Numbered from the stretch's first letter, positions 46,480 to 57,398 are shown. The stretch is 64,000 bases of DNA from Marasmius tenuissimus (GCA_029532415.1 JAQOTA010000047.1:372001-436000); one strand, 5' to 3'. Program-made: numbers and translations. Notes: a model not told the origin generated them from the letters alone.

Positions 46480-48312
46480 ATGCTCACGGGACTTTTGGCA
46501 GACCTCAATATGTCTCAATCAGGATCTAGGTCTGCTTCTCATTCCCCAAGTAGTAATCCTCCAACGACGTTTGTTCGCAATACGCCGGGATACACTCTAG
46601 GAACGGAAGTAGAAAATTCTGTAGAAGTTTACAACTACAATACGGAACCGTTGTACTCTCAGGTTGCGGACAGCAACTTTCCTGCTGGGTCAGGAGGAAT
46701 CAGTATCATTCCAGTTTTGCTAGATGATGGTTTGAATTTCGAAGATTGGTACCGATTACTTGAAGGTTACCTCTTTACCCAAGGCATACCTCAAACCTTG
46801 GATGAAGAAATGCCTGAAACATCTTCTCCTGCTACTTCAGGAGAAGCTACCGCTCTAGCCGAGTGGACTTCAAGGTGTAACAAAGTAATCGGTATTATCA
46901 AAATGCGAACTCGTCGTGCTCACGATGCGCATGTTGATAAAACTTCGGTAGTCTCAACCTTATCTAAACTCAAATCTACGTTTGGGGTTCAATCTTCTTC
47001 AAAGATGATGAATCTATATACGGACTTGCATAACGTCCAACTCCCTGAACACCTTAATCCAGTCCCTGGAATCAGTTACATGTTGACTGTTCGGGACCAA
47101 CTTAAGGATCATGGAGTAGATATTTCGGACGACTTGCTGTGCCTTATGATCACAGCTAAGCTTAATGAAAAGCGCTGGCAGCTTTTCAAGCAGCAAGTAT
47201 CCCGTATGAAGAAAGAAGAACTTAAACCTACCGATTTAATTGCTGCAATTACGAATGAATGGAATAGAAGGAATGGGATTCATTCTGGTCCTGCTGCCTA
47301 CACCGCCCATAACCCCAAAATTTCTGGTGTTAATAGATTTAACTCTCCTCCCAAATGGTCTGATCAATCTCGTTCTGGTACTTCTGCGAATCAAAAGAAG
47401 AACAATAATAAAAACAACCAGAACCAGAACAATCAGAACCAAGGTGGATCTTCTCCCAAGAAAGGGAAGAAGAAAGGAGGAAAGGGCAAAGGAAAAGGCA
47501 AAGGAAAAAAGAAGGATACTCAAAAAGGGGGGCAACAATCGCATACTGCGGTACTTGAACCTTCTGAGAAACCTTCTGAATACCAGAATCGAATTAATGC
47601 AGTAAATGAGCAAATCAGCTCAGTTTTTGAACGCGAAATGGCTGGGCCAGTAAACGTTCATATGTCCTACCACTACCCCACTGGTAGTACATCTGCACCA
47701 AACCCGTTCCAAAACACGCATGATTTTCAACAAGCACGTCTAGAAGAGAGAATCGCTGCTGACAGAGAAGGTCGTCCTGAACGACACATTTCTGTTCAAG
47801 AATGGAACAATAGACGAACTGTTCAACTAGATGAACAAGTTCAACAAGTAGAAGAAGCTATTCCTTCAGCTACAATTTCCAATTCAAACATAGACAGCGA
47901 TGGAGATGAGATACCATCCTTGGTGTACATCTCTGATACTCCGACGGAACCTGATAGTGACTCTTCATCTGATAATTCATCAAATGATAGTCATACATGT
48001 TCTGCATACTCTTATGGCGCGCATAGTAATGAAGAAATTATCTTCACAATGCCACGACGAGAGGCGACACCTAATCATACTTTGCCTGCGGACGAAGTTG
48101 ACCAAGGTGAGAATCTCGAAGTGGCACCACCCACACAAGAAAACATACGTGTAACTGTCTCAACACCTCCTGACGATTATGGACCATGGGCAGATTCTAT
48201 GTTTCCTAGGAACCACGCAGATCTTGTTCATTTGTTCAGACCAGAAAACTATTCTCAAGATGGAGATGACATCACTAAGCCACCTCTCATCAATAGAAAA
48301 GTTGAATGGTGA
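46480..48312 (+). CDS. Outer Copia gag-like protein
   Basis: First ATG of the frame at 46480; 610 codons to a TGA at 48310-48312. The N-terminal half contains the UBN2-like gag layout of Copia elements: a FEDWYRLLEGYL segment (about residues 85-97), then NKVIGIIKMR, a KLKSTFG segment and YTDLHNVQLPE. The middle is very Asn/Gln- and Lys/Gly-rich (KKGKKKGGKGKGKGKGKKK), likely RNA binding in place of the usual zinc knuckle, since no CX2CX4HX4C motif is visible. The C-terminal part is acidic and Ser-rich. The frame continues after the TGA for a further 158 codons. Confidence 0.8.
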   Translation: MLTGLLADLNMSQSGSRSASHSPSSNPPTTFVRNTPGYTLGTEVENSVEVYNYNTEPLYSQVADSNFPAGSGGISIIPVLLDDGLNFEDWYRLLEGYLFTQGIPQTLDEEMPETSSPATSGEATALAEWTSRCNKVIGIIKMRTRRAHDAHVDKTSVVSTLSKLKSTFGVQSSSKMMNLYTDLHNVQLPEHLNPVPGISYMLTVRDQLKDHGVDISDDLLCLMITAKLNEKRWQLFKQQVSRMKKEELKPTDLIAAITNEWNRRNGIHSGPAAYTAHNPKISGVNRFNSPPKWSDQSRSGTSANQKKNNNKNNQNQNNQNQGGSSPKKGKKKGGKGKGKGKGKKKDTQKGGQQSHTAVLEPSEKPSEYQNRINAVNEQISSVFEREMAGPVNVHMSYHYPTGSTSAPNPFQNTHDFQQARLEERIAADREGRPERHISVQEWNNRRTVQLDEQVQQVEEAIPSATISNSNIDSDGDEIPSLVYISDTPTEPDSDSSSDNSSNDSHTCSAYSYGAHSNEEIIFTMPRREATPNHTLPADEVDQGENLEVAPPTQENIRVTVSTPPDDYGPWADSMFPRNHADLVHLFRPENYSQDGDDITKPPLINRKVEW

Positions 48313-49845
48313 TTCTTACAAGAATATAAAGAACAACATGACAACATGATGCGACGAGTTAACCTTAGGAATAATAGACCAAATGTAATAAATGGGATTA
48401 AACTCCCACTTCCTGTCGTCGAAATATTCCGAGACTTCGGAGATCAGACGACTAACGACATAGCATTAAGGGAATCCATGATCAGAATGTGTTACAAACT
48501 AATACGCAACTCACCAGACCATAAGTTTTGGATCTGGGTTCTGATCAGGACCAAATATGATGTCGTTATGTATGCTATCAGAAGAGACGCAGTGCATAAC
48601 ATGACACCTCGTCAAGCTCTTCATGAATTGCGCATACAACAAAGGATATTACATGTGGAAACAGTAGAAGATACCAAGTTCACGCTTCATTACGAATACC
48701 AAACCTGGAACCTTCAACACCTATCGACGGTTATAGCTGAGATCAATAACAAAAATTGGATCAGCACCGTTGAAGATTTTGTTCAATGAGTGAAAAACCC
48801 TCGTTCAACTTCGGTGGATGAAGCCTTCCAAGTCAACAAGAAGCATGTCACACTTCCTATACAAGTGTTGAATCCTATCTTCTGGCATTCGTTAGTCAAG
48901 CTTGGTATTGAAGGAAAATGGTTATTTGGAACGACAGACATAAGAGCGAGTCAATTTAGAACATCTCAATGGAGACAACCAGGGTTTAATAGGCGCTGGG
49001 TTCGCTTTATCCCTCACCTCAGTCTTTCAGATGTTCATAATTGGCACACGCACTTGTACAAATGGATGAACAACATTAGAATGTCTGTTCCCATGACTCA
49101 GGCTGATATTCCTCGAAGAGAACTCAAGGGTGGTCGCTTCAATGAACGACCAAGAACATACCCTGGAGATTTCATGGAATTAGCCAAGTCACTTAATCGT
49201 TCCAAATCTCCAGTCTCTACTACCCATGAATACATAAATCGCCCCGCAACTACACCACCTCGAGTACGACAATGGCAGGACCAAATCGTCCACACACCTC
49301 CAAGCTCTCCCGAATCTTTTTATGGCGCACAATCCTTAGAAGAGGATTACATTGAAGTTCCTTCTCGCCCAACCACTGCTCCACCAGATCAACCGGAAAG
49401 ACTTAGTCCGGTAGATGAACAACCTGAGGTTGATCCCTGGGTTACATCTCCAAGTGATCCCCGCAACTCTCAATTCGAGAATTACGGACCTGCAGTAATT
49501 GGACTAAGGACCAATGGAATGCCCATGCATGTCGCTAATGGCACGAGTATTGGCAATATCACTTTGGTTGTCAATGACAATCAGCCATATCAAGCCACAA
49601 GATTCGTTCAATGGCAGACATATAAACGCCAATTGGAAGAATGGATAGCTGTTGAAGACGCCGCAAATCAACGTTATCAAGAAGAACTCAGAACAAGACG
49701 AGAACATCTTGTTCGTCAAGGATTCCAAAGTCAGAATCAAGAACCGCTTCAATGGCATGAACGGTACTTTGATGATGGTGACTATGGAGATGGCCTTGAA
49801 GGAGTTGATAACTATTGGGCTGAAAGCAACGATCGTGGAGACTGA
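48313..49845 (+). CDS. Unusual extra coding region between gag and protease, outer Copia
   Basis: It is in the same frame as gag, entered after TGA 48310 and interrupted by a second TGA at 48787; about 510 codons in all. No domain recognised. The first segment (to 48786) is helical and basic with Trp residues (KFWIWVLIRTKYDVV). The second starts LPIQVLNPIFWHSLVKLGIEGKW and later becomes Pro/Ser-rich (HTPPSSPESF), ending in an acidic DDGDYGDGLEGVDNYW segment. Copia elements normally go directly from gag to protease, and the inner element here does so. It may be an element-specific spacer or an acquired accessory domain. Confidence 0.55.
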
Positions 49846-51281
49846 ACTATCATATCCTAAGGAACTCAGTACCAAGAAAATGTAGTATTACTTCTGTATA
49901 TGCAACGACGAAATATAAGTTGTTTTCTGCTGCATTTTCGAGTGATTGTGAAGTGAGAAATACACAAAATACCTGGCTACTTGATAGTGGGGCATCAGCG
50001 CATATGACTCCGTATAAAACGGATTTCTCAGACTATCAGACTTTGGAAATGCCAATAGGTCTTACTACATCAGCGGGTGATAAAGCAAATGTGCAAATAG
50101 TAGGCTATGGTACTGTCCTCATCCGACACACCAATAGCGCAGGAGTGACACAAGTCACAAAGTTATACCCAGTGATGTATAATCCCGACAGCCCACATTG
50201 TTTAATCTCTAGTGGGAAGTTCCGGAGTATAGGTTACTATACTATACTGGACTCTCCAGAGACTTCGATCCGGAGCAAGAAAGATGATTCTCTTTTAATG
50301 AGCTTTTACCCAAGCCATAAAGATGATCCTTTACGATGGATGAACGCGAAGGTTCTTGTGGGAGAAACTTCCTTCACATCTGTTGTATCTTTCAATACTT
50401 CTGAATTATGGCACAGACGTATGGGACACTGTGATCCCAGAGTCTTAGGAAAATTAATGGATAATGTTAAAGGGCTTCCAACGAAGTTGGTTACTTCGAA
50501 GGGAGAAACGAAACCATGCCGAGGCTGTGCCAAAGGCAAAATGGTTGCTAAATTGTACCCTTTATCCTCTAAACGAGCTAAGGAGCCTCTTGAGCTTGTG
50601 CACGGTGATTTGATAGAATATCCAACTCGCTCTTACTATCAAAACGAATATGTATTAACCTTATTCGATGATGCAACATCATTCGGATGGGTATATCCAA
50701 TTCGTAAAAAGAGCGATACAGATCAGAAACTGCGCAATTGGCTAGCTCTAGTAGAGCGCCAGACTAATAAAAAGGTCAAAAGTGTGCATTTCGATCGAGG
50801 GGGAGAATTCTTTTCAAATGAACAATGGGACTGGTATAACTCTCTAGGAATATTTCCACAAAGAGGTTCTCCCAACGTGCATGAACAGAATGGACGAGCA
50901 GAAAGATTTAATCGTACACTACGAGAAAAATCTGAAGCCATGCGCTTTCAGGCTTGTGCGCCTGAAAACTGGTGGGAATTTGCAATTTCCACAGCCGTCC
51001 ATATCTACAATAGAACTCCTATTCGTTCGAGGAAATACAGAACCCCAGTTGAATTGTTTGAAAATAAGAAGCCTGATGTTTCATATTTCAGGACGTTCGG
51101 ATGTGGTGCATATGCATACATACCGAAACGTAAAAATAAGCTTGCTCCACACTCCGAAGCAATGATCTTCATTGGTTACGAGAGCGGATCAAAAGCTTAT
51201 CGATTCTTTCGAACAACCAACAATTCTGTATACATTACTCCACAAGCAGTTTTCGATGAGAACTGGTTTCCTAAATGTTAG
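49824..51281 (+). CDS. Outer Copia protease and integrase
   Basis: The frame opens at 49824 and lies -1 relative to the upstream region; the two overlap only at 49824-49845, so it may need a frameshift or represent damage. Protease: WLLDSGASAHM (Asp active site) near 49,977. Integrase: HRRMGH...CRGCAKGK zinc-binding HHCC module, then the DDE core with VHGDLIEY, HFDRGGEF and NGRAERFNRT. Ends at TAG 51279-51281, after which the same frame is open up to the inner element and resumes beyond it. Confidence 0.88.
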   Translation, partial: KQRSWRLNYHILRNSVPRKCSITSVYATTKYKLFSAAFSSDCEVRNTQNTWLLDSGASAHMTPYKTDFSDYQTLEMPIGLTTSAGDKANVQIVGYGTVLIRHTNSAGVTQVTKLYPVMYNPDSPHCLISSGKFRSIGYYTILDSPETSIRSKKDDSLLMSFYPSHKDDPLRWMNAKVLVGETSFTSVVSFNTSELWHRRMGHCDPRVLGKLMDNVKGLPTKLVTSKGETKPCRGCAKGKMVAKLYPLSSKRAKEPLELVHGDLIEYPTRSYYQNEYVLTLFDDATSFGWVYPIRKKSDTDQKLRNWLALVERQTNKKVKSVHFDRGGEFFSNEQWDWYNSLGIFPQRGSPNVHEQNGRAERFNRTLREKSEAMRFQACAPENWWEFAISTAVHIYNRTPIRSRKYRTPVELFENKKPDVSYFRTFGCGAYAYIPKRKNKLAPHSEAMIFIGYESGSKAYRFFRTTNNSVYITPQAVFDENWFPKC

Positions 51282-51331
51282 AAAGAAGTGCCCGGATCCA
51301 TAGAGTTTGATAAAACCGACAAACCTGTCCG

Positions 51332-51651
51332 TGATGAGCCGGCATGACACCTAGTGCAGAGGACTACAACATGGCTACACTACTACTTACCAGAGAGGAG
51401 TTTAGAGAGGTAGAGGCGAGACGTAGAAGCTCAAGCACACTGTAGATTCAAGTAGAGAACTACGAGCTTATATACATGTAGATACAATAGAGTTACCATA
51501 TAGGGATGACAATAGGAATTGTACATATGAGCATATAGAACAATGAAGAATGGAACAATAGCGAATACATTGTCCCGCATAATACATGGCGGGAAATATG
51601 AACCGGGACTTCGGATATACCGGGATCTAATTATAGTCCACGGATTCAACA
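51332..51651 (-). repeat. 3' LTR of the inner Copia element
   Basis: 320 bp, in element sense starting TGTTGAATCC and ending CTCATCA. Next to it at 51652-51662 is the purine tract (in element sense gagggggtg), close to that of the outer element. Confidence 0.93.
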
Positions 51652-51693
51652 CACCCCCTCGCTAAGTGCAGCTGAAAAGCGCATCTGAGCGAA

Positions 51694-54105
51694 TCAAGTG
51701 GACGAATAGAATTCAAGTCCAAGGTGATCTCTGAACCGTAGGAACTTCTCATGTCCGAGATTCTTTGTAAACATATCTGCGGGATTATAGACTCCTTCAA
51801 TAAAGAACAATTCGACTTTGCCATCTTCAACACATGATCGAATATAGTGATATCAAATATCGATGTGCTTGGTTCGGCGTTCTTGAACCGGATTAGATGC
51901 AATGAAGATAGAACCTTGATTGTCTCCGCAGATTGGAATAGGACCTAAGTCGATTCCAAGTTCAGAGAGTAGTGATCTTATCCAGGAAGCTTGACGACTG
52001 CAATCCGACAGTGCCATATACTCAGCCTCAGTGGAAGAAAGAGCTACGGTCTTCTGGGCGTGTGATTGCCACGAGAAGATGCCGCCTGCTAACTTGAAGA
52101 AGTAGCCAGTGATCGAACGGCGTTTGATAGGATCAGCAGCCCAATCCGAGTCTGTGAACGCAAGAAGACCTCCATCAGAGTCACCATCGTAGACAAGTGA
52201 ATAATCTGATGTGCCAGCTAGATAGCGGCAGATATACAGAGCTTTATCGAGGTGTTCCTTTGTTGGATTAGAAGAGAACTGGGAAAGCTTCGTAACTGCA
52301 TAGGCAATATCAGGACGTGTGCCCAGCATAATGTACAGAAGCGACCCAATCACAGACTGGAATTTGGAACGAATGGCAGGATTGACTGGACCATCGTTGG
52401 GAGTTGGCACATAGCCAGCAGGTAAGGGCGTAGGAGCACCTTTTGCATTCTGCATCCCAAAACGTTCAAGGACTTTCTTCAGATAATCCTTCTGGTCAAT
52501 CATAATCTTATTGCCTTCACGACGAATGCTCATGCGGAGAAACTCGCTAGCACCGCCCATATCACGACATTCCCATCGAGCCATGAACTCGGCTTTCTTC
52601 TTGTCAACAAAAGCTTTGTTAGGACCCATGAAGAGTGCATCGTCAACATATATGATCGCATACACAACTTCACCACTCTTCGGATCTTTGCAGATGAAGA
52701 GTCCAGCATCAGAAGTCAGGCGTTTGAAGCCTAGTACTTCCATGGACGAGCTGAGGGTTCGCCACCACTCAAGGGCAGCTTGCTTCAGTCCATATAATGC
52801 ACGACGCAGGCGTAGTACCTTACGTTCTTGGCCCTTGACTTTGAAGCCTTCAGGTTGTTCCATGTAAATCTCCTCAACAAGATCGCCATAAAGGAAGGCG
52901 TTCTTAACATCAACAGAGGTGATGTACCAGTTTTTGAGAGCTGCGAGAGCAAGCATCATTCGAACAGTCTCATAACGAACAACTGGTGAGAAGATCTCAT
53001 CAAAGTCAACACCTTCGACCTGAGAGAAACCCTTGGCAACAAGTCTAGCTTTCTTGCGACCATTCGACTTAACGTCGAAGACCCATCTATTTCTGATGGC
53101 TTTGCGACCCTTTGGCAAGTCGCAGAGTTCGAAGACCTTGCGCTTACGAAGTGCCTCAAGTTCTTCGTGGCAAGCGTTCTTCCATTCCTTCTGTTGCTCA
53201 ACAGGAAACTTTAGAATATCGCGGAGTGTCCACTCTCTGATGTTAGAGAAATCAGGAGTATCGGACGTTGGAAGCGAATCGTGAATTGGAACGGCATTGT
53301 TCAACAAGTAAATCATGAATCCTACTCCCCCTTCTTGGGTCAGTCTTTCGACTACGCTTTCTTCCTCATGCGACTCAGTGCTTCCACTGGGTTCTGGAGC
53401 AGGCGGAGGCGGAAGTGGACCAGGAATCCCCTTTTTACCACCTTTGCCTTTCCTAGATCGCGAAGAGCTAGGACGATCAACTGGATGTGAAGGTTCTTTG
53501 TCTCCAGTGACGTTTCTCCAAGTATTCTTATTCTCTAAGTCGCGAATAATGTCTGAGGGTTTATTTGGGTTCCGCTGTTCACCAAATATGTTACCAGGTT
53601 GTGTTGTACCCTTCCGCTGCCTCGAAGACCGGCGTGGACCATCCGCTGCTGGTGCAGGCGGAGGAACGGCAGGTTCGCCTGGAGGCGTCGGAGGACCAGA
53701 TTGAGGGAGTGGCAAATCCCCTGGCGCAGGGCCACCTGCAGGTTCGTCAACCTGAGGTTCTGATCTCTTAGAAGGTTCGGAGCGTCGTCTGAGATCTGGG
53801 AACAGAGTATCGTCCCAATCGTCATCAGAGTCTTCATCTTCCGAAGGAATGTTGGGATTTTCACCCAAAGTAAATGGTTCACTACCGACAGGTGTAAAAC
53901 CACGAGTTTTGGCATCAGGACACTTATTGTATAGCGTCTCATCGAACAGTGCAGTGCTACCTTTGAATACGGAATTATTACTTCGCATGAACAGGAAGCC
54001 TTTCATCCCATCCTGGTAGCCGATGAAAGTCATCAACTCACTGCGAGGAGCGAGCTTATTCTTCCTACGATCTTCAGGAATGAAGACGTAGGCTGCACAA
54101 CCCAT
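51694..54105 (-). CDS. Inner Copia reverse transcriptase and RNase H
   Basis: Continuous frame from 54105 to TGA 51853-51855, then open again in the same frame to 51694. Begins GCAAYVFIPEDRRKNKLAP (end of the integrase region), followed by a Pro-rich linker, then RT: RWVFDVKSNGRKKARLVAKG, DVKNAFLYGDL, YALYGLKQA-type motif, catalytic YVDDALFMG. RNase H: FTDSDWAAD, LSSTEAEYMAL, ERRTKHIDI. The TGA stands right after KHIDI, where Copia proteins usually have Arg before YHFIR; the frame continues YHYIR. One further TGA (54109-54111) separates it from the upstream frame. Confidence 0.9.
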
Positions 54106-54108
54106 AAC

Positions 54109-56382
54109 TCAGAGATGTGAAACATCAGGTGCTTCGCCGTAAAGCATTTCGAACGGAGTTCGCCAGCTCAAACATTGCACAGGAGTGCGATTGTAGAGGT
54201 GGACAGCGTGCACATGGCAGAATTCCCACCAGGACTGAGGCATACAAGCTTCAAAGCGAAGAGCTTCAGCCTTCTCATGAATAGTCCTGTTAAATCGTTC
54301 AGCACGACCGTTTTGTTGTGGTGTATACGGTATGCTTTGATCTCTCTGGATCCCATACTCTTTCAGTACTGCATCGAACTTATCTCCTTTGTACTCTCCC
54401 CCTTCATCGGACATCCAGGTCTTGACAACAGCATTGAATTGCGTCTTGACCATAGTAAGGAAGTCCCTCAAAGCGGGTACTGCCTCGTCTTTCGTCTTGA
54501 GCTTGGAGGTCCAAACGTAGGACGTGCAGTCATCGAGAAAAGAGATGTAGTACTTGTACCGGTGATACGATTCAGCCGGGTACGACTTCAAATCCGAGTG
54601 TATGCGTTCAAATGGTTTAGAAGCTCTAGTAGTAGAGTTGGGGAACGATTTTTCGTGCATCTTGCCTTCAGCACAACCACGACACAGAGGTGTCTTCTTA
54701 GTAGGCATCTTAAGGTCAAGTGGGAAACCTTGCGTATGTTTCCGAGCTTTATTTAGGGCTTTATCCGACGGATGCCCAAAGCGTCTGTGCTCAATATCGT
54801 AGTCGACGTTGTAAACGACCGACTTGGCCATTAAAGACTCAGCAGATGCTTTCCGCGAGTGTACCCAATAAATGGTTTGACCAGGCATATGAGGGTAGGA
54901 AACAAGCAACTGTCGTCGCTGTGATGAGTAGAAGGCCAACTTCTTCGCATTTCCACGAATTGATAGACCATCTTGAAGGAACTCTCCCATTGATAGTAGA
55001 CGTATGTCCAATTGAGGTATGTAATAGACAGGATAGAGTCGCGAAACGCGCTCAGTAAGTTTCCCGTCATGTCCTTCAACATTATGCTTAATGAAGACAG
55101 TGCCTTTACCCTTGATCTGTATAGGGTTGCCCTTATTCGCAGTATTTACGATAGGACCATCAAGCGATTCATATTCAGCGAAGTCATTCATATCGTTCGT
55201 GAAATGAGAGGAGGCACCAGAATCAAGGAGCCAACCCTGTGCGTTGTTCACACTTTTCTTTCCCTTACATTGAGTACAACCCACAAAGTGGGTGGAAATG
55301 GCATTGCAAAAATGTACAAGTGATACCAGATCACTACGACTACCGCGCGCACTACTGATACCAACTAGTTGAGAGCAGCGCTGTAGGTTTGCATCAGCTT
55401 GGGAAAGCAGGTCAAGATATGGTACTTGCCTGTCATCGTGGAACGATCCAAGAGAGACGTCATCCGGGACGTCCTCAACCCCTGCAGCTTCGGCAATATC
55501 ATTGTCAACATCATTACCGAATAGAGAGGTCATGTCATCCATACCGTCGTCAGATCCCCAGTCCATCTCTACATCTTCATCAGGATCAGCACTACGAGAG
55601 CGTTTAGAAGAAGTAGAAGAAGGAGATCCGGCTCCCTCATATCCCTCATCATCCTCCAAAAGACGCTTGGACGAGGACGCACGTGGTTGTTCAATGTGGT
55701 CCTGGAGCGAACGATTGGTGGCGGACGTAACGATCTGTTCGAAGGGTTTGAGATACCGCGCCGTCTTGGGGGCACCAAGTCTGTCAGCAATAGAACGTGC
55801 TCCACGGACATCATCAAATACTGACTGAGATGGTTTAAAGCCGGTGAAGGACTGCATAGCAGCCGGGTTCTTCTTGACAGCTGGCTGAGGGACAGTGCTG
55901 TCGCAGGACTTGTCCCAGTGACCAGTAAAGTGAGCTGGGGGTGGTGATCCCATAGCGCGAACAGGAGGGGCGCTGGCAATCTCGGCGCGCAAGGAGTTAT
56001 TGACCGCGTTCAACGCGATACGTTCCCTGCGGTCGGTGATTGAGGAGTATGGACGGACAGGAGCGGGGGAAGCTACGACGGATGCATAGGATGCCAGATG
56101 GGAGTGACCATGCGACCGATTGTTACCGCCGGCGTTGCCGGGACCCTGATGCTGGTTGATTCCACCGCAGGTACCACGCTGCTGCTGCTTCTTCTTCTTA
56201 CTGTTGTTCTGGTTCGAAGAAGGGCGTTGCTGCTGCTGCTGTGGTTGACGCTGTTGACCACGCTGCTGACGTTGCTGCTGTGGACGCTGCTGCTGGCCAA
56301 ACGATGGCTCGCGGTTGCCAGCACGCTTGACCGCAGAGAGGCGGTTAGCAAGCTGAGGGTTCTGGCGTTCGTATTCGATCAT
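54109..56382 (-). CDS. Inner Copia gag C-terminus, protease and integrase
   Basis: 757 codons ending at TGA 54109-54111. N-terminal part: Gln/Arg-rich region (polyglutamine with basic residues) at the end of gag, without a canonical CCHC knuckle. Protease: WLLDSGASSHFTND. Integrase: HRRFGHPS...CRGCAEGK zinc module, then IHSDLKSYP, FLDDCTSYVW, MSDEGGEY and NGRAERFNRTIHEKAE as the DDE core. It ends PDVSHL then TGA then VMGC; related elements read HLRVFGC, so the stop replaces an Arg codon. The frame is not contiguous with the 5' part of gag because of a 22-bp duplication at 56481-56524. Confidence 0.88.
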   Translation of the reverse strand: MIEYERQNPQLANRLSAVKRAGNREPSFGQQQRPQQQRQQRGQQRQPQQQQQRPSSNQNNSKKKKQQQRGTCGGINQHQGPGNAGGNNRSHGHSHLASYASVVASPAPVRPYSSITDRRERIALNAVNNSLRAEIASAPPVRAMGSPPPAHFTGHWDKSCDSTVPQPAVKKNPAAMQSFTGFKPSQSVFDDVRGARSIADRLGAPKTARYLKPFEQIVTSATNRSLQDHIEQPRASSSKRLLEDDEGYEGAGSPSSTSSKRSRSADPDEDVEMDWGSDDGMDDMTSLFGNDVDNDIAEAAGVEDVPDDVSLGSFHDDRQVPYLDLLSQADANLQRCSQLVGISSARGSRSDLVSLVHFCNAISTHFVGCTQCKGKKSVNNAQGWLLDSGASSHFTNDMNDFAEYESLDGPIVNTANKGNPIQIKGKGTVFIKHNVEGHDGKLTERVSRLYPVYYIPQLDIRLLSMGEFLQDGLSIRGNAKKLAFYSSQRRQLLVSYPHMPGQTIYWVHSRKASAESLMAKSVVYNVDYDIEHRRFGHPSDKALNKARKHTQGFPLDLKMPTKKTPLCRGCAEGKMHEKSFPNSTTRASKPFERIHSDLKSYPAESYHRYKYYISFLDDCTSYVWTSKLKTKDEAVPALRDFLTMVKTQFNAVVKTWMSDEGGEYKGDKFDAVLKEYGIQRDQSIPYTPQQNGRAERFNRTIHEKAEALRFEACMPQSWWEFCHVHAVHLYNRTPVQCLSWRTPFEMLYGEAPDVSHL

Positions 56383-56476
56383 GATGGCTTCATGAATGTC
56401 GGCGACGGTGAGGGCGCTGGAGCTCTCAGGATCCCTATCAAAGTCATGAAGGGACTTGGAGGAAGCGGCGTCCCAT

Positions 56477-57097
56477 TCAGGAGGAATAGCTGCGATGAGA
56501 AGGAGGAATAGCTGCGATGAGAAGGAGGGCTTTGATCAACTCGGGGAGTTTAACCCCGACCTCAGCAAGACGTTCAATGTAGTGTTTGAACTTGGCGATG
56601 CCAGCCTGGGGATGGCTGGTGGTAAGCCGGAAGGACACCAACTTGACGAAGTCGCCATAGATGGCAGACAAAGTCGGTTCGCCGTAGGTGGTGACAATGG
56701 TGGACCAGGCCTTGGCAGCGTCCATGTCCTTGAGAGGTTCAAAGACTTCCTTCGTAGAGGTCAACTGAATGATACCCATCAGCTGGAGGTCTTTTTCCTC
56801 CCATGCTTCTAGCGCAGTATTGTACGCCGTGATCTGAGCATCGGTGGGAGGGTGACGATCAGGTTCATCGTCACTGTCAGTTCCAGCTGCAGGCTGAGCA
56901 GTTCCACCAGGGGGAGTAGTGACTGTAATGGTCGGAACAATAGGTTCCCCCAGCGGGTACGTAGGCTTCTTAGCCACACCAGTGAGGTGACGATAGAGGC
57001 CTTGAGCCTTGGTAACAGCTTCCATTTCGCCGTTATAGGTCTGGCGGAATCCAGTGCCGTCGAAGCGACCGGAGAAGAATTTCTTAACATCGAACAT
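56477..57097 (-). CDS. Inner Copia gag, N-terminal part
   Basis: ATG at 57095-57097, 206 codons. Motifs of Copia gag: FDGTGFRQ, LTSTKEVFEPLKDMDAAKAW, IYGDFVKLVSFRL, RLAEVGVKLPEL. The last residues are out of frame: the 22-bp tandem duplication at 56481-56524 shifts the frame and ends the protein early. With a single unit the frame would run into the downstream gag-protease frame. Confidence 0.85.
   Translation of the reverse strand: MFDVKKFFSGRFDGTGFRQTYNGEMEAVTKAQGLYRHLTGVAKKPTYPLGEPIVPTITVTTPPGGTAQPAAGTDSDDEPDRHPPTDAQITAYNTALEAWEEKDLQLMGIIQLTSTKEVFEPLKDMDAAKAWSTIVTTYGEPTLSAIYGDFVKLVSFRLTTSHPQAGIAKFKHYIERLAEVGVKLPELIKALLLIAAIPPSHRSYSS
56481..56524 (-). repeat. 22-bp tandem duplication causing a gag frameshift
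   Basis: Two perfect adjacent copies of a 22-bp unit (56481-56502 and 56503-56524). The length is not a multiple of three, so it breaks the inner gag frame. Confidence 0.93.
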
Positions 57098-57398
57098 GGT
57101 AGTAAGAGGTTAGGTTATTTGGTGTTGGATCTAGAAAAGACAGCATCAGCATGCGTCTAATCAACACAGGGAGCAGCCATCAAGGCGCTATGCTCAACGA
57201 TGAGCATTGGATCCTTTAGATCCGATGTCGTCGAAGGACATACATCAATGCCATAGATCGAGCACTCAATTTAAGAGGTCGATGGCAACATGCAGGTCTA
57301 GCCTAGCTAGCCGATGACAGCAGCCTAGGGGCGCTCGTCGCTGACAGCAGCCATTAAGGCGCTCGTCATTGTAGTCGGGCTAACCGGGGCCCATAACC
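57098..57398 (-). other. Leader and primer binding site of the inner Copia element
   Basis: The minus strand at 57398-57387 reads ggttatgggccc directly after the 5' LTR, the same half-tRNA-Met-type primer site as the outer element. The rest, to 57098, is a short untranslated leader; on the plus strand it shows two related gacagcagcc segments near 57,315 and 57,340. Confidence 0.7.

Noticed and set aside
47236..47613. Antisense 125-codon hydrophobic frame opposite the Lys/Gly-rich gag segment.
   Set aside because: It is the mirror of a Lys-rich coding stretch (Leu/Phe codons on the opposite strand), a typical shadow frame.
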